Assembly (NCBI GenBank): GCA_009911195.1
Contig: QXWV01000098.1
Coordinates: forward strand, 49,490 to 113,489
Direction of reading: 5' to 3'
Length of the DNA: 64,000 nucleotides
Source of the DNA: Lachnospiraceae bacterium
Lineage (GTDB): Bacteria; Bacillota; Clostridia; Lachnospirales; Lachnospiraceae
Below are positions 1 through 8,076 of the stretch, piece by piece (the stretch's first letter is position 1; each line of letters begins with the position of its first letter). The translations under genes were made by a program, and so were the position numbers. Below the pieces are notes generated by a model. The model was given only the letters and a program-made list of their open reading frames with translations. It searched no databases and was not told where the DNA came from.

Positions 1-682
1 CATAAGCCATTTCAAATATTTTACTGCTATCGCCATAATAACAGTAATAATGCCCGGGGAGCAAAATAGAAGAGTCCAAAGCACATGCTCTTTTTAACGA
101 ATTCAAATAATCCTCCCTGTTATAATCAGGGGCACCTGTCCAGGCCAGACGCAATGTTACTTCGTCCTCCGGCGGCAGAGGGTCAATGGCAATGAAATCT
201 CCCATAAACAAGAAATTGCCCTCTTCCTCTTTCATTTGAAACATATAAGAGCCTTCTGTATGCCCCGGCATAGGAATACAGGAAATATGAACATCCCCTA
301 TGGCTAGTTCCACTTCCCCCTGCAAAATATCATCTACTGAAACAGGCATAAATTCCCGTCCAAACAAATGGCCGATGGTACGTTCATCCCCTCTGCTAAC
401 CGCTTCCGCATCCTGTATTCCCATTGCTATCCTGCTGCCTGCAGCTTTTGCCAGATATGCATTCCCTGCATGGTCAAAATGGCAGTGGGTAAATAATGTA
501 TTTGCAATCGGTTTGTCATCCAATTTCCAATATGCCAGCGTTTTCATCATAATATCCCATTGCTTTTCCGAAAAACCAGCGTCAATCAAGATTACCCTGT
601 CCCCTGCATCAATGGCATATGCATTAGAATTTGTTCCATAAGGCACGCCGCTCAACTGATAAATCCGCTTTGATAGTTTCAT
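1..682 (-). CDS. MBL-fold metallo-hydrolase (partial, runs off window)
   Basis: Metallo-beta-lactamase superfamily hydrolase, read on the minus strand from ATG at 682 and cut by the window edge after 227 codons. The zinc motif HCHFDH is at residues 66-71. Further ligand-type motifs are PGHTEGS, a GDF Asp and LPGHYYCYYG near the end. This is the glyoxalase-II/lactonase-like branch, which hydrolyses small esters, thioesters or lactones in the cytoplasm; the substrate cannot be told from sequence. No signal peptide is seen. The start overlaps the stop of the upstream gene by four bases (ATGA), so it is translationally coupled and the last visible gene of the ABC/GH3 operon. It probably acts on the same substrate or aglycone. 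Confidence 0.88.
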   Translation of the reverse strand, partial: MKLSKRIYQLSGVPYGTNSNAYAIDAGDRVILIDAGFSEKQWDIMMKTLAYWKLDDKPIANTLFTHCHFDHAGNAYLAKAAGSRIAMGIQDAEAVSRGDERTIGHLFGREFMPVSVDDILQGEVELAIGDVHISCIPMPGHTEGSYMFQMKEEEGNFLFMGDFIAIDPLPPEDEVTLRLAWTGAPDYNREDYLNSLKRACALDSSILLPGHYYCYYGDSSKIFEMAY

Positions 683-1353
683 CTTTCCCTCATTTCCTTC
701 CTCAGATACCACTGTTCGTCATTCCAGGTTTCGTAAGGCAGCGGCACCATCGGAATAGATTCCTGTATATATTTCTTTGAATATGGATTATGGGTTGCCG
801 GAGGTATCTTTGCACGCCCCGCCGTCCTCACATAAAAAGTCCTCTGGTCCGCCCATCCTTCAGAATAGGGGCATTTGACCTGGGAAATCCACCGCATATG
901 CCAAATCTTCCATTTCCCGTTTTCCAAAATAAAATCATTGGCATAAGCCCCAAAGCACCAGACCGCCTCCGGCTCGGACTCCGGTGACCTCTTCACAGTT
1001 TCTATCCCCGGACTCCACCATACGCCTCTCGCCGTTTTACCGTCTGCCGCTACTTCTATACAAGGGCTGGTCAAATAATGCACCAGCATAATTCCCTCAT
1101 ACTCTTCCATATGATAGTTTCCGCAATACAGCTTCTTTATCCCCTCCGGCCCGTAATATATCTCGCTGTCAGCCACCTGTACGGAAACATCCGGTGTATC
1201 CATGGCAAAATCCATCGGATGCAGGCTCATATTTTTCTGATTATGCAGAACTTCATAATGCGCCATCAAATTACAGATTTCCTCTTTAGCCTTCCATCTC
1301 CCAATTTCTCTTTCCAGCCTCTCTATCCTTCCTATCCATTCCTTCTCTTCCAT
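679..1353 (-). CDS. NTF2-like / SnoaL-like family protein
   Basis: A 224-residue cytoplasmic protein with an N-terminal helical segment rich in Glu and Arg followed by a cone-shaped NTF2/SnoaL-type fold. Recognisable features are the AKEEICNLMAHYE helix, aromatic-rich strands and the late KWKIWHMRW strand. The family includes dehydratases, isomerases and cyclases for small hydrophobic molecules (SnoaL, scytalone dehydratase, BaiE) and also non-enzymes. The start is ATG 1353 with AGGAG seven bases upstream; an in-frame ATG at 1374 lacks a ribosome site. It lies between the GH3 gene (stop at 1375) and the MBL hydrolase. The context suggests processing of a non-sugar moiety released from a glycoside, but this is inference. 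Confidence 0.75.
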   Translation of the reverse strand: MEEKEWIGRIERLEREIGRWKAKEEICNLMAHYEVLHNQKNMSLHPMDFAMDTPDVSVQVADSEIYYGPEGIKKLYCGNYHMEEYEGIMLVHYLTSPCIEVAADGKTARGVWWSPGIETVKRSPESEPEAVWCFGAYANDFILENGKWKIWHMRWISQVKCPYSEGWADQRTFYVRTAGRAKIPPATHNPYSKKYIQESIPMVPLPYETWNDEQWYLRKEMRER

Positions 1354-1374
1354 AAGCATACTCCTTTCATCCAT

Positions 1375-3057
1375 CTACAACGGCAAATCCCACATTCCGC
1401 AGAACGGGTCAACCGGGCTTTTCCCTAAGAAGGGGCTTTGGCCCATCAGCTTTTCAACCACCGCCTCCCGCACATATCCGGATTCGCTGTATGCATTGAT
1501 ATAAGTGCCCACCATTGGCAAGTCCATCAGCATATACGGGCTGTTAAAGGAAACTGCCACGGCAGGGATTTCCTTTGTATAGCATGCTATCTCCCCACAT
1601 ACTATCGACCTCCAACAGATGCGGTATCCGGCCTTTGCTCCGATAAAGTAAATCATTAAGTCATATTTTTCTTTTAAGGGGCCGATACCCATCCCCGTTA
1701 TTCCAAGGCCAGGCATTTCATCCAAATCCAATTCTTTTACGTGGAAGCCTTCCTTCATCAATGCCTTTTTAAATGCATTGTATTGCGGGTCATTATCATA
1801 TCTCCCCTCGGCATTATTATCCAATTCGCACAAGAGGATATTTTTATACTTTTCTGGCGACAGGGGCAGCAGCCCTTCCCTATCCTTTACCAAGGTTACC
1901 GCCTTATTTGCACATTCCTTTGCCCAAAGCTTATGTTTTTCCCTCATGCTTTCCTTATCCATGCCCAAAAAGCGTCTGTCATTGGACATTTCATGCAGCC
2001 GCAGCTTTGCTTTCAGCGCCAATATCCTCGTTACCGCTTCATCCAGCCTTTCCGGCGTAATAATCCCTTTCTCCACGCCTTTGCGCATATAGCCGATATC
2101 CTCGTGATGATTGATGGTAAACAGAAACATATCTACGCCTGCCGCAATGCAGTAGGGTACTGCCTTCTCCCTTTCCATAGATACCATAAACCCTGTCATA
2201 TGGGTATCATCCGAAACAATCAGCCCGTTAAACCCCAGCTTTTCCCTCAAAAGCTTCTGTAGCAGATTACTATCCAAAGAACCTGGCAGCACTTTTTCGT
2301 CCGTCAATGAAGAATCATAGAATTTGCTGTAAGAGGGCAGTTTGATATGTGCCGCCATAACGGCATCGGTTCCCGCTTCAATAAGCGTCCGGTAAACCTT
2401 CCCATATGTCTCATCCCATTCCTCTACGCTTTTTGTATTAATGCTCGCCACCTTATGCTGGTCTCTAAAATCCATCCCATCCCCGGGAAAATGCTTAATT
2501 GTTGTTGCCATGTTATAGGTATGCGCCCCTTCTATGTAGCCCTTCGCCATTTGGATTACCGTATCCGGGTCCGAGCCATAGGTACGGTTATTCGTAACCG
2601 TACTCAAAAAGTTATAGTCAATATCTACAATCGGGGCAAAAGACCAGTTAAATCCAACGGCTGCCCCCTCTGCGCCGGCAACCAGCCCCAGACGTTTCCC
2701 GCATTCATCATCATCCGTAGCTGCGACCTGCATCTGTGTTCCATAATAAGTTCCGTCCGTAATGCCGCCATTCCCCCCACGTTCCAGGTTAGCCGCAATC
2801 AACAACGGTATATCCGACTTCGCCTGAAGCCTCTCCGTGTAATCCCGGATTTTTTCTGCCGGATTAGGCCGGAACATAACACCGCCTGGCTTAATTTCAC
2901 TAAAAATTACTTCCTCCTCTTCATCCGTACAGTTCCACAGCGTCTCGCAGAATAGCTGCCCAATCTTATCCTCCGTATTCATCGCGTCTAACGTTTCCCG
3001 TACCCACTTTACCTGGGATTCATCCAGAAAATAAGGGTTCGCCTTCAAATCAACCAT
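1375..3057 (-). CDS. Glycoside hydrolase family 3 protein (beta-glycosidase)
   Basis: GH3 enzyme of 560 residues. The N-terminal TIM-barrel domain carries KHFPGDG at residues 188-194 and IVSDDTHM with the expected catalytic aspartate near residue 283. A C-terminal GH3_C-like alpha/beta domain follows (VTLVKDREGLLPLSP onward). There is no signal peptide, so it should hydrolyse an imported oligosaccharide or glycoside inside the cell. GH3 members are beta-glucosidases, beta-xylosidases or beta-N-acetylhexosaminidases; the KHFPG-x-G form resembles the NagZ-like branch, but specificity is not decided. The start is ATG 3057, with GGAGG five bases upstream, in preference to TTG 3069. It follows the ABC importer genes and is separated from the binding protein by about 30 bases. 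Confidence 0.88.
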   Translation of the reverse strand: MVDLKANPYFLDESQVKWVRETLDAMNTEDKIGQLFCETLWNCTDEEEEVIFSEIKPGGVMFRPNPAEKIRDYTERLQAKSDIPLLIAANLERGGNGGITDGTYYGTQMQVAATDDDECGKRLGLVAGAEGAAVGFNWSFAPIVDIDYNFLSTVTNNRTYGSDPDTVIQMAKGYIEGAHTYNMATTIKHFPGDGMDFRDQHKVASINTKSVEEWDETYGKVYRTLIEAGTDAVMAAHIKLPSYSKFYDSSLTDEKVLPGSLDSNLLQKLLREKLGFNGLIVSDDTHMTGFMVSMEREKAVPYCIAAGVDMFLFTINHHEDIGYMRKGVEKGIITPERLDEAVTRILALKAKLRLHEMSNDRRFLGMDKESMREKHKLWAKECANKAVTLVKDREGLLPLSPEKYKNILLCELDNNAEGRYDNDPQYNAFKKALMKEGFHVKELDLDEMPGLGITGMGIGPLKEKYDLMIYFIGAKAGYRICWRSIVCGEIACYTKEIPAVAVSFNSPYMLMDLPMVGTYINAYSESGYVREAVVEKLMGQSPFLGKSPVDPFCGMWDLPL

Positions 3058-3090
3058 AATATCCTCCAATTCCAGTTTTGTATCGAGCCA

Positions 3091-4656
3091 CTACTCCTTT
3101 GAAGCTATAAACTCATCCAACTGCCTTTGCTTTTCATCCATATAAGCCTGAAGCCCCGCATCGTACAGCGCCTTGTTAAACTCTGCAATTGTGGCATCCA
3201 CATCGCCTGCAAATCCCCATTCCAGCATCACCTCATATTTTGCCAACACAGACTGCAATGCCGTATATTCCGAAGAAACCGTGGAATTATCCATCACAAA
3301 TCCCATAGCGCAAGACTGTGCAGCACTTTCATTAAATGCCTGAAGCTGTTCGTATAAATCGGCGTCATCGCCTTCCCAAATATGGGATAAATATGCATTT
3401 CCTGCCTTCCAGGAAGCCTTATCCGCATAAGCCGCCGTATTAGGCCCATCCGTTGCAAATCCCTCTTCATTCAAGACATAGTGTTCCCCTTCAATCCCAA
3501 AGCTGAAAAGGTTTATCAAGTCCGCATCCGTATAGAGCAGATTTAAAAACTCCATCGCCTTCCCGGGGTTTTTGCTGTTTGTCGGGATTGCCCACATCCA
3601 GTTCTGTACATTGCTTGTAAAGGAAACCGGGGATTCTACCGGCGCTGCCACCAGTTCGTAATTCTGCACCGTATTTTCATTTTCTACTACCGCACCCGGT
3701 TTAAAAACCTGGAAATAGGAAGCAGCCACCCCATTGGATAATAACATTTGCACAGAGGAAGAAGAATCCGTACATATATCCGGATAAATATATCCTGCCT
3801 GATTCCATTCCGTATTTCTGCGTACCAGCCCTTTCCATGCTTCCGATTCAAATAAATTGGTCACTACAGGCTTATCATAATCCTCCAGGACCCCAAGCAG
3901 ATTTCCAAGAAAATCTATTTTCCCATAATTCTTTACGAGGAAACGTGTCTGTGGTGCCGACCCTCCCGTCACATACAATTCCGGATGCGCCTCGTGTATC
4001 TGCTCGAAAACAGGCGTCAAATCATCATATGTTTTCACCTGGGATAAATCAATTTCCAACTCATCAATAATATCTTTCCGAAACATACATGAAATCTGGC
4101 TGGCCATATCCCTGCATGTTGTCAATCCATAGCATTCCCCGTTTAAGGATGCCGCTTTTATATATTTTTCCCCCAGCACCTCTTGAATCCCCTGACCATG
4201 TTCATCCAAAAGATTATTTAAGGGAGTCAACTGCCCTTTTTCCACAAAACTGGCCATGCCGTTCAAAAAACGTCCAAACATTACATCCAATTGTTCGCTT
4301 GGGGAAGAAAGAATCAATGTAATCTGGTCATCAATATTTCCATAGGTAAATGCTTCCAAAGTAACCGTACATCCGATTTTTTCTTTTGTAATTTCATTGA
4401 TAGCTGCCTCTACCTTATCCAAGTCATCCGGCACGGCCGCATATGCATAGCTGACTACCAAGTTCGGCATTTCCCCTTTCGCATTGTCAGGCTCCGTTCC
4501 GTTTCCTCCCTCTGCCTCCTTTTCCCCTGCCGCTTCCGTTCCGGAAGCTTCTCCTACAGCAGAACCATTTTCCTGTCCGGCTTCCTTTCCGCAGCCAGAT
4601 AGTATGGATGCCATCATACATCCTGCCATTAGTAGACTTACTAACTTTTTTTTCAT
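3091..4656 (-). CDS. Carbohydrate ABC transporter substrate-binding lipoprotein (DUF3502 type)
   Basis: Extracellular solute-binding protein family 1, 521 residues, with a lipoprotein signal peptide ending in the lipobox LSGC, then a low-complexity Gly/Glu/Ala linker. The C-terminal third (WAIPTNSKNPGKAMEFLNLL, then GIEGEHYVL) matches the DUF3502-containing LipO-like group. That group works with LplB/LplC-type permeases for complex oligosaccharides in Firmicutes. The protein is anchored on the outer face of the membrane. The start is ATG 4656 (AAAGG eight bases upstream); GTG 4665 is the alternative. It lies downstream of both permeases and upstream of GH3. No ATPase gene is nearby, so a shared MsmX-like ATPase is expected. 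Confidence 0.9.
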   Translation of the reverse strand: MKKKLVSLLMAGCMMASILSGCGKEAGQENGSAVGEASGTEAAGEKEAEGGNGTEPDNAKGEMPNLVVSYAYAAVPDDLDKVEAAINEITKEKIGCTVTLEAFTYGNIDDQITLILSSPSEQLDVMFGRFLNGMASFVEKGQLTPLNNLLDEHGQGIQEVLGEKYIKAASLNGECYGLTTCRDMASQISCMFRKDIIDELEIDLSQVKTYDDLTPVFEQIHEAHPELYVTGGSAPQTRFLVKNYGKIDFLGNLLGVLEDYDKPVVTNLFESEAWKGLVRRNTEWNQAGYIYPDICTDSSSSVQMLLSNGVAASYFQVFKPGAVVENENTVQNYELVAAPVESPVSFTSNVQNWMWAIPTNSKNPGKAMEFLNLLYTDADLINLFSFGIEGEHYVLNEEGFATDGPNTAAYADKASWKAGNAYLSHIWEGDDADLYEQLQAFNESAAQSCAMGFVMDNSTVSSEYTALQSVLAKYEVMLEWGFAGDVDATIAEFNKALYDAGLQAYMDEKQRQLDEFIASKE

Positions 4657-4752
4657 GTTAATCACCTTTCCCTTTCCATAATCTGCAAACCTTTGTGCCT
4701 ATGCTGAAAATAATGCCTTGCACATGTCTGCTTTTTACATTTAAAGGGCAAA

Positions 4753-5676
4753 TCACCCTTTAACGCCGCCCATAACAATCCCCTTTACAAAGCCCTTCTG
4801 CAAAAACGGATAAGCAATCAGCAAAGGCAAAGTACCTACTACTGCAATTGCCATCCTGACAGTATTGCTCGGCATCTGCACCCTGGAACTCGCAATCCCT
4901 CCCATGGTTGAAAGGGCCTGGATACTTTTTATCATTTCATTTAAAACATTTTGAATGCTGAATAAATTGGTATCCGTTAAGTAAATCAGCCCGTTATTCC
5001 AGTCATTCCAATACGCCAGCCCTATAAACAGCACCAATGTGCTAATCAGCGGTTTCGTAAGCGGCAATACGATTCTGACAAAAATTTTCAGTTCGCTTGC
5101 CCCATCCATTCTGGCAGATTCCAGGATTTCACCAGGAATCCCTGTCCTGAAATAGCTTCTCGCCATTATGACAAAGAAAGCTTTTACCATTAAATTTGGA
5201 AACAGCAATGCCCATATAGTGTTTTTCAAATGGAACACCGTTGTCCACATAATGTAACTGGGAACCAGCCCCCCATTAAACAGCAGCGTAAACAGTACAA
5301 AAAAAGAAAAAATACCTCGACCCGGCAGCTCCGGCCTGGACAAAGGGTATGCCAGCATTAGTGTCATCGCCAGCCCCATTAAAGTGCCCAATACCGTAAC
5401 AAATACTGAAATACCGTATGCATGCAAAATTTTCCCGCCCTGGCTAAACAAATATATGTAGGCATCCAGACTCCATTCTTTTGGGAAAAAAGAATATCCG
5501 TACCTCATAATGGCACTGTCCTCTGAAAACGAGGAAATAATCAATAGCAAAAAAGGAATCAGGCAGCATAATGAAAAACTCCAGAGGGAAATATTTTTCA
5601 AAACAGCATACAGCGTAATTTTTTGTTTCAACTTTGTTTGTTTCAAATTCATATGCTTCAAATTTGTTTGTTTCAT
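4753..5676 (-). CDS. Carbohydrate ABC transporter permease (LplC/YtcP-like)
   Basis: CUT1-family inner-membrane permease with about six membrane segments and the EAA loop ESARMDGASELKIFVRIVLP that contacts the ATPase. The C-terminus PFLQKGFVKGIVMGGVKG is typical of LplC/YtcP-like members. The start is uncertain. ATG 5676 is given; GTG 5682 has AAAGGG seven bases upstream, and ATG 5733 (MAED...) has no ribosome site. The N-terminus holds a short repeat-rich stretch (KQTNLKHMNLKQTKLKQ) encoded by a locally repeated DNA segment. The gene lies downstream of the partner permease, separated by the 40-bp tandem repeats described below. Confidence 0.9.
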   Translation of the reverse strand: MKQTNLKHMNLKQTKLKQKITLYAVLKNISLWSFSLCCLIPFLLLIISSFSEDSAIMRYGYSFFPKEWSLDAYIYLFSQGGKILHAYGISVFVTVLGTLMGLAMTLMLAYPLSRPELPGRGIFSFFVLFTLLFNGGLVPSYIMWTTVFHLKNTIWALLFPNLMVKAFFVIMARSYFRTGIPGEILESARMDGASELKIFVRIVLPLTKPLISTLVLFIGLAYWNDWNNGLIYLTDTNLFSIQNVLNEMIKSIQALSTMGGIASSRVQMPSNTVRMAIAVVGTLPLLIAYPFLQKGFVKGIVMGGVKG

Positions 5677-5750
5677 ACACACAACCGTGCCCTTTCCATA
5701 AATCCGCGGCAGCCCCCATATATCCTCTGCCATACATACACTAAAAACTG

Positions 5751-5870
5751 CAGCAATTTATCCTAAAGTTCTACCATGCCCTTAAAGCCTCAGCAATTTA
5801 TCCTATGCTTCTGCCATTCCCTTAAAGCCTCAGCAATCTATCCTATAACTCTGCCATTCCCTCAAAACAT
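5751..5870 (-). repeat. Three tandem 40-bp repeats, each with RBS plus 4-codon ORF
   Basis: Three contiguous copies of exactly 40 bases (5751-5790, 5791-5830, 5831-5870) fill the gap between the two permease genes. The last copy includes the stop codon region of the upstream permease. On the transcribed (minus) strand every copy carries AAGGG or GAGGG, one base, then ATG and a four-codon frame ending in TAG: Met-Ala-Glu-Leu, Met-Ala-Glu-Ala and Met-Val-Glu-Leu. The substitutions between copies keep the ribosome site, start and stop. The downstream ORF also has an in-frame ATG GCA GAG at 5733, as if the unit were copied from it. A translational control function is inference; simple slippage is the alternative. 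Confidence 0.85.
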
Positions 5871-6782
5871 AGCATCATCCGGGCTGATTTTCCTGACCAG
5901 CACATTTGCCAGCAAAATAATTGCAAAACCAACCAATGACTGATACAGCCCCGCAGCCGATGACATACTGATATCCCCCAATTCCAGCAGCCCTCTATAT
6001 ACATAAGTATCCAATACATTTGTTACATCCAGTATTGCACCCGAATTCTGTGGCACCTGATAAAACAGCCCGAAATCGGAATAAAAAATCCTTCCCACAT
6101 TCAGCATTGTCAAGGTAATCATTGTCGGCTTCAAAAGCGGCAAAGTTAAATACCGGATTTTTTGCCAGCCGGATGCCCCGTCCAGCATAGCCGCTTCGTA
6201 GATGCTTTCGTCAAACCCCAGGATTGTGGCCAAATAAATAACGCTTGCATAACCTGCATTTTTCCAGGTATTCACGAATACAAGGATGAACGGCCAATAT
6301 TTTGATTCCATATACCAGTTCACTGCCCCCTTGCCTGCCGGCAGCAAAATCCCTTTATTGACCAATCCGTTAGTACCCAAAAATGCATACACCAGATAAC
6401 TGACTACTACATAGGAGATAATGTAAGGAATCAAGATGCAAGCCTGGTGAAAAGAGCGCAATTTCATCTTTTTAATTTCCGACAGGAAAACCGCCAATGC
6501 TACCGATACAATTAAAGCCAACACAATAAATACCACATTGTAAGCGATGGTATTCCTTGTAATAGTCCATGCATCCTTTGTCCGAAACAAATATTTAAAA
6601 TTCTCCAGCCCACACCATGGGCTTTGCCATATTCCAACCTGGAAGTTCACACGTTTAAATGCGATAACAAGCCCTGCCATCGGCAGATAATTATTAACTA
6701 TCAGATATATGACCCCCGGAATCATTAATAAGTATAAATGCCTGTACTTTTTTATATCCCGCCACAATTTTTTTCTTTTCAC
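5862..6782 (-). CDS. Carbohydrate ABC transporter permease (LplB/YteP-like)
   Basis: CUT1 permease, 306 residues, about six membrane segments. The start MKRKKLWRDIKKYRHLYLLM and the EAA loop ESIYEAAMLDGASGWQKIRY are characteristic of LplB/YteP-like subunits, as is the C-terminal RKISPDDAMF. It forms a heterodimer with the product of 4753-5676. The start chosen is GTG 6782 because AGGAGG lies exactly seven bases upstream (6790-6795). ATG 6845 would add 21 residues but has only a weak site. It is the first gene of the operon and is divergent from the DeoR regulator. Confidence 0.9.
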   Translation of the reverse strand: MKRKKLWRDIKKYRHLYLLMIPGVIYLIVNNYLPMAGLVIAFKRVNFQVGIWQSPWCGLENFKYLFRTKDAWTITRNTIAYNVVFIVLALIVSVALAVFLSEIKKMKLRSFHQACILIPYIISYVVVSYLVYAFLGTNGLVNKGILLPAGKGAVNWYMESKYWPFILVFVNTWKNAGYASVIYLATILGFDESIYEAAMLDGASGWQKIRYLTLPLLKPTMITLTMLNVGRIFYSDFGLFYQVPQNSGAILDVTNVLDTYVYRGLLELGDISMSSAAGLYQSLVGFAIILLANVLVRKISPDDAMF

Positions 6783-7173
6783 TCCATAACCTCCTGACAT
6801 TTCCATGCTGTTTTGCCCTGGCTTCAGCTCATATTCTATCCTCATTTTTATTTTCTATCCTGTACGCCGTTCCCTGCTTTGGCTTCTTGCATCTATTTTA
6901 GCCAATCCCTCTGTCCCTTTCCATTACGCAATCAATCCTAATCCTCCCCAAAATGTTACCTATTCATTCAATAAAATCCCCGTTACGGTTATATAGGTTC
7001 ATATTTTTCCTTTTATGAACATTTTTACGTTCTTTCTGGCCGTTATTTGATTATATGTCCTTTATTATGTTTTTGTTTTCGTTTTTTTATAATCTTTATT
7101 GCAGTTAATGTTACGTAATTCACGCACAAATGTTCATAATTTTTTCTTATTCCACCCAAAGTATGCAAAACCT
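6783..7173. other. Divergent intergenic region with candidate operators
   Basis: AT-rich spacer between the ABC operon (-) and the DeoR regulator (+). It holds an inverted repeat GTTCATA / TATGAAC at 6997-7020 (ten-base spacer). The left arm with its T-rich tail, GTTCATA-T-TTTTTC, recurs at 7132 as GTTCATAATTTTTTC. These are candidate binding sites for the DeoR or AraC regulator. No clear minus-strand promoter with good spacing was identified, and no gene is seen. Confidence 0.4.
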
Positions 7174-7202
7174 TTGACCATAAAATAATTTTTGTATAAA
7201 AT
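7174..7202 (+). promoter_or_regulatory. Predicted sigma-A promoter of the DeoR-AraC-pgmB genes
   Basis: TTGACC at 7174-7179 and TAAAAT at 7197-7202 are separated by 17 bases, about 75 bases before the DeoR start. Direct sequence match to the sigma-70/sigma-A consensus; not experimentally known. Confidence 0.6.
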
Positions 7203-7275
7203 AGGGGCAAAATAATAGCGGTGAGGCCGAGGGCTAAACTGTTACGAAAAACAGGAAGGGAAGTGAAGATATACT

Positions 7276-8052
7276 ATGAAGTCATCTAAGAATGCCATTG
7301 CAGAAAGAAGAAATGACTTAATCCGTATTCTATCAAGAAAAGAAAACGCAAGTGTGTCCGAGATGACTTCCGAACTTCATGTCTCGGAAATTACCGTAAG
7401 GAGGGATTTGAATTTCCTTGAAAGCAAGGGGATTATCCTCCGGTATTTTGGCGGTGCCCGTCTGCTGCGTAATGAAACCGATATCCTTCAGTCCCAGGAT
7501 ATGGACCCGGTTTCCCTGAAAAAAAATATAATTGCCAAATATATGGCCGCCCTTATAAGTGATAACGATACTATTTTCATAAATTCCAGTTCCACGGCAT
7601 ACATGATATATCCATATGTTACCGCCAAAAATGTAACTTACATTACCAATAATGCAAAAAGCATTTTACAAAAGCGTTCTCCTGACAGCACATTAATCTT
7701 GACCGGCGGAGAAGTATTTGCAAATAAAAGTTCCCTTACCGGGGCATATGCTTTGGACATCATCGATAAAGTCACCTGTACCAAATGTATCATCGGCGTA
7801 TCCGGCATAAGCATGAAAGGTGGCATAACCTCTTCTATTTTACCCGAGACCATCATTAACCGGGCCATGATAGAACACTGCAAAGGCCCCGTATATGTGC
7901 TGGCTGACAGTTCCAAAATTGGCATTGTCCATAATTTTTACAGTGCACCCCTTTCGGATATCAATTATCTCGTCACTGACCGGGATGCAGAAGAAGAATC
8001 GTTGCTCCAGCTCCGTCAGGCTGGCCTCCACATATTCATTGCGGATAATTGA
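7276..8052 (+). CDS. DeoR/GlpR family transcriptional regulator
   Basis: A 258-residue DeoR-family repressor. The N-terminal helix-turn-helix is around residues 24-52 (VSEMTSELHVSEITVRRDLN, the family signature), followed by a long effector domain related to ribose-5-phosphate isomerase (DeoRC), with TITNNAKS-type and GVSGISMKGGITS-type phosphate-binding loops. Members normally sense a phosphorylated sugar. It is divergent from the CUT1/GH3 operon and precedes an AraC regulator and pgmB, so it probably represses this locus until a sugar phosphate accumulates. The ribosome site is weak (GAAG-rich). Confidence 0.9.
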   Translation: MKSSKNAIAERRNDLIRILSRKENASVSEMTSELHVSEITVRRDLNFLESKGIILRYFGGARLLRNETDILQSQDMDPVSLKKNIIAKYMAALISDNDTIFINSSSTAYMIYPYVTAKNVTYITNNAKSILQKRSPDSTLILTGGEVFANKSSLTGAYALDIIDKVTCTKCIIGVSGISMKGGITSSILPETIINRAMIEHCKGPVYVLADSSKIGIVHNFYSAPLSDINYLVTDRDAEEESLLQLRQAGLHIFIADN

Positions 8053-8076
8053 ATATGAATAGTAAAGGAAATATTT

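Noticed and set aside
5751..5870. Tandem repeats as a CRISPR array
   Set aside because: The units are contiguous with no spacers and vary internally, and no cas genes are present.
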